The position numbers were made by a program, and so were the translations under genes. Below are positions 37,885 through 39,376 of a stretch of DNA of 39,376 bases, one piece after another. This DNA is from Lysobacteraceae bacterium (GTDB lineage Bacteria; Pseudomonadota; Gammaproteobacteria; Xanthomonadales; Xanthomonadaceae), in the NCBI GenBank assembly GCA_030681035.1, contig JAUXUI010000049.1, positions 1-39,376 on the forward strand, given 5' to 3'. Below the pieces are notes generated by a model. That model saw only the letters and a list, made by a program, of their open reading frames with translations, had not been told where the DNA came from and made no database searches. Numbering within the stretch: the stretch's first letter is position 1; each line of letters starts with the position of its first letter.

Positions 37885-37917
37885 CCTATCTTTTCATCCG
37901 AATCAAAGGATATAAGG
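37885..37917 (+). promoter_or_regulatory. Possible metK leader hairpin over the Shine-Dalgarno site
   Basis: ATCC (37896-37899) pairs with GGAT (37908-37911) and the outer CCTAT (37885-37889) can pair with ATAAGG (37912-37917), with a single-base bulge on one side and a six-base bulge on the other. The AAGG (37914-37917) is the Shine-Dalgarno sequence, five bases before the metK ATG, so it would be partly hidden. It is not any riboswitch class I can name. Confidence 0.3.
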
Positions 37918-37922
37918 CCGCG

Positions 37923-39131
<1,209 letters not shown>

Positions 39132-39376
39132 TCGGCGACACTCGGTTAAAAGCACACCTGGGGAAACTCTGCACAAGGAGGTTTCCGTCATTCCCGCGCA
39201 AGCGGGAATCCAGTGACTTCAGAAAATCAGGCACTAGCCTGTCGGGCTTCACTTGGCACGGGCTGCAAATCCGTCTGCGCGGTGCATATTTCCGCCGAAT
39301 CTTGACCCGTAGCGGTGCTACGCGCCGGCGATCCGGCGAAAATCTGTCCTCGCGCAGGCGAATTTTCGCCTCGACC
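39132..39376. other. Hairpin-rich 3' edge after metK
   Basis: No gene is seen. GGAAAC/GTTTCC (39162-39186) is a weak stem after metK. CGTCATTCCCGCG... at 39186-39213 is another dispersed-repeat copy. Near the edge, GTAGC/GCTAC (39309-39321), CGCCGG/CCGGCG (39323-39338) and GGCGAAAAT/ATTTTCGCC (39335-39343 with 39362-39370) form three stems, the last two overlapping and so mutually exclusive. Confidence 0.6.

Noticed and set aside
39132-39376. SAH riboswitch before a possible ahcY
   Set aside because: The conserved riboswitch core was not found in the visible 245 bases.

Overview
The window looks like chromosomal DNA of a GC-rich gammaproteobacterium of the Xanthomonadales (Lysobacterales), possibly Rhodanobacteraceae-like. 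This is inferred from three things: gene order (purM-purN-DUF3108; kdsD-kdsC-lptCAB-rpoN-hpf-ptsN-hprK-rapZ with hprK present; tRNA-Ser beside the SRP RNA), dispersed repeats of the GTCGCCCACAGGGTGGGCTC and CATTCCCGCG types, and ordinary housekeeping proteins of the expected length. No phage, CRISPR array, conjugation gene or transposase was found.

Layout. 1-787: the 5' end of a leftward gene and a repeat-littered gap. 788-6012 (+): parE, a TPR lipoprotein/exported protein, purM, purN and an envelope DUF3108 protein. 6116-7683 (-): ibaG-murA. 7780-15569 (+): the kds/lpt/rpoN/hpf/ptsN/hprK/rapZ locus, which links Kdo and LPS transport with sigma-54, ribosome hibernation and nitrogen-PTS regulation. 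15590-15753: a 164-bp MITE-like insertion with a perfect 9-bp target duplication. 15756-17823 (-): an outer-membrane porin-like protein and an exported protein of unknown function. 17964-19130 (+): a membrane diguanylate cyclase. 19280-19554: tRNA-Ser(GGA) and the 4.5S SRP RNA. 19712-22922: mutS (+) and coaE (-), overlapping tail to tail. 23239-24962 (-): a GT4 glycosyltransferase overlapping a PAP2 phosphatase. 25256-26805 (+): msrP-msrQ, periplasmic methionine sulfoxide repair. 26831-29287 (-): a double-FHA membrane protein and an OmpA-like protein with a duplicated N-terminal domain.

29443-36558 is the most distinctive part. It holds a polyhydroxyalkanoic-acid-system protein, a CDP-glycerol glycerophosphotransferase-like protein, an FFLEELY-motif protein, a patatin-like lipase, a phasin with a histone-like Lys/Ala tail, and a 662-residue two-domain fatty acyl-CoA reductase resembling the Marinobacter fatty-alcohol-forming enzyme. 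Together they suggest a neutral-lipid or granule-associated neighbourhood, although no PHA synthase or wax ester synthase lies in the window.

36852-39131 (+): dusB and metK, followed by a hairpin-rich edge. Between genes, inverted pairs of the same short repeats recur and probably act as transcript ends or BIME-like elements.
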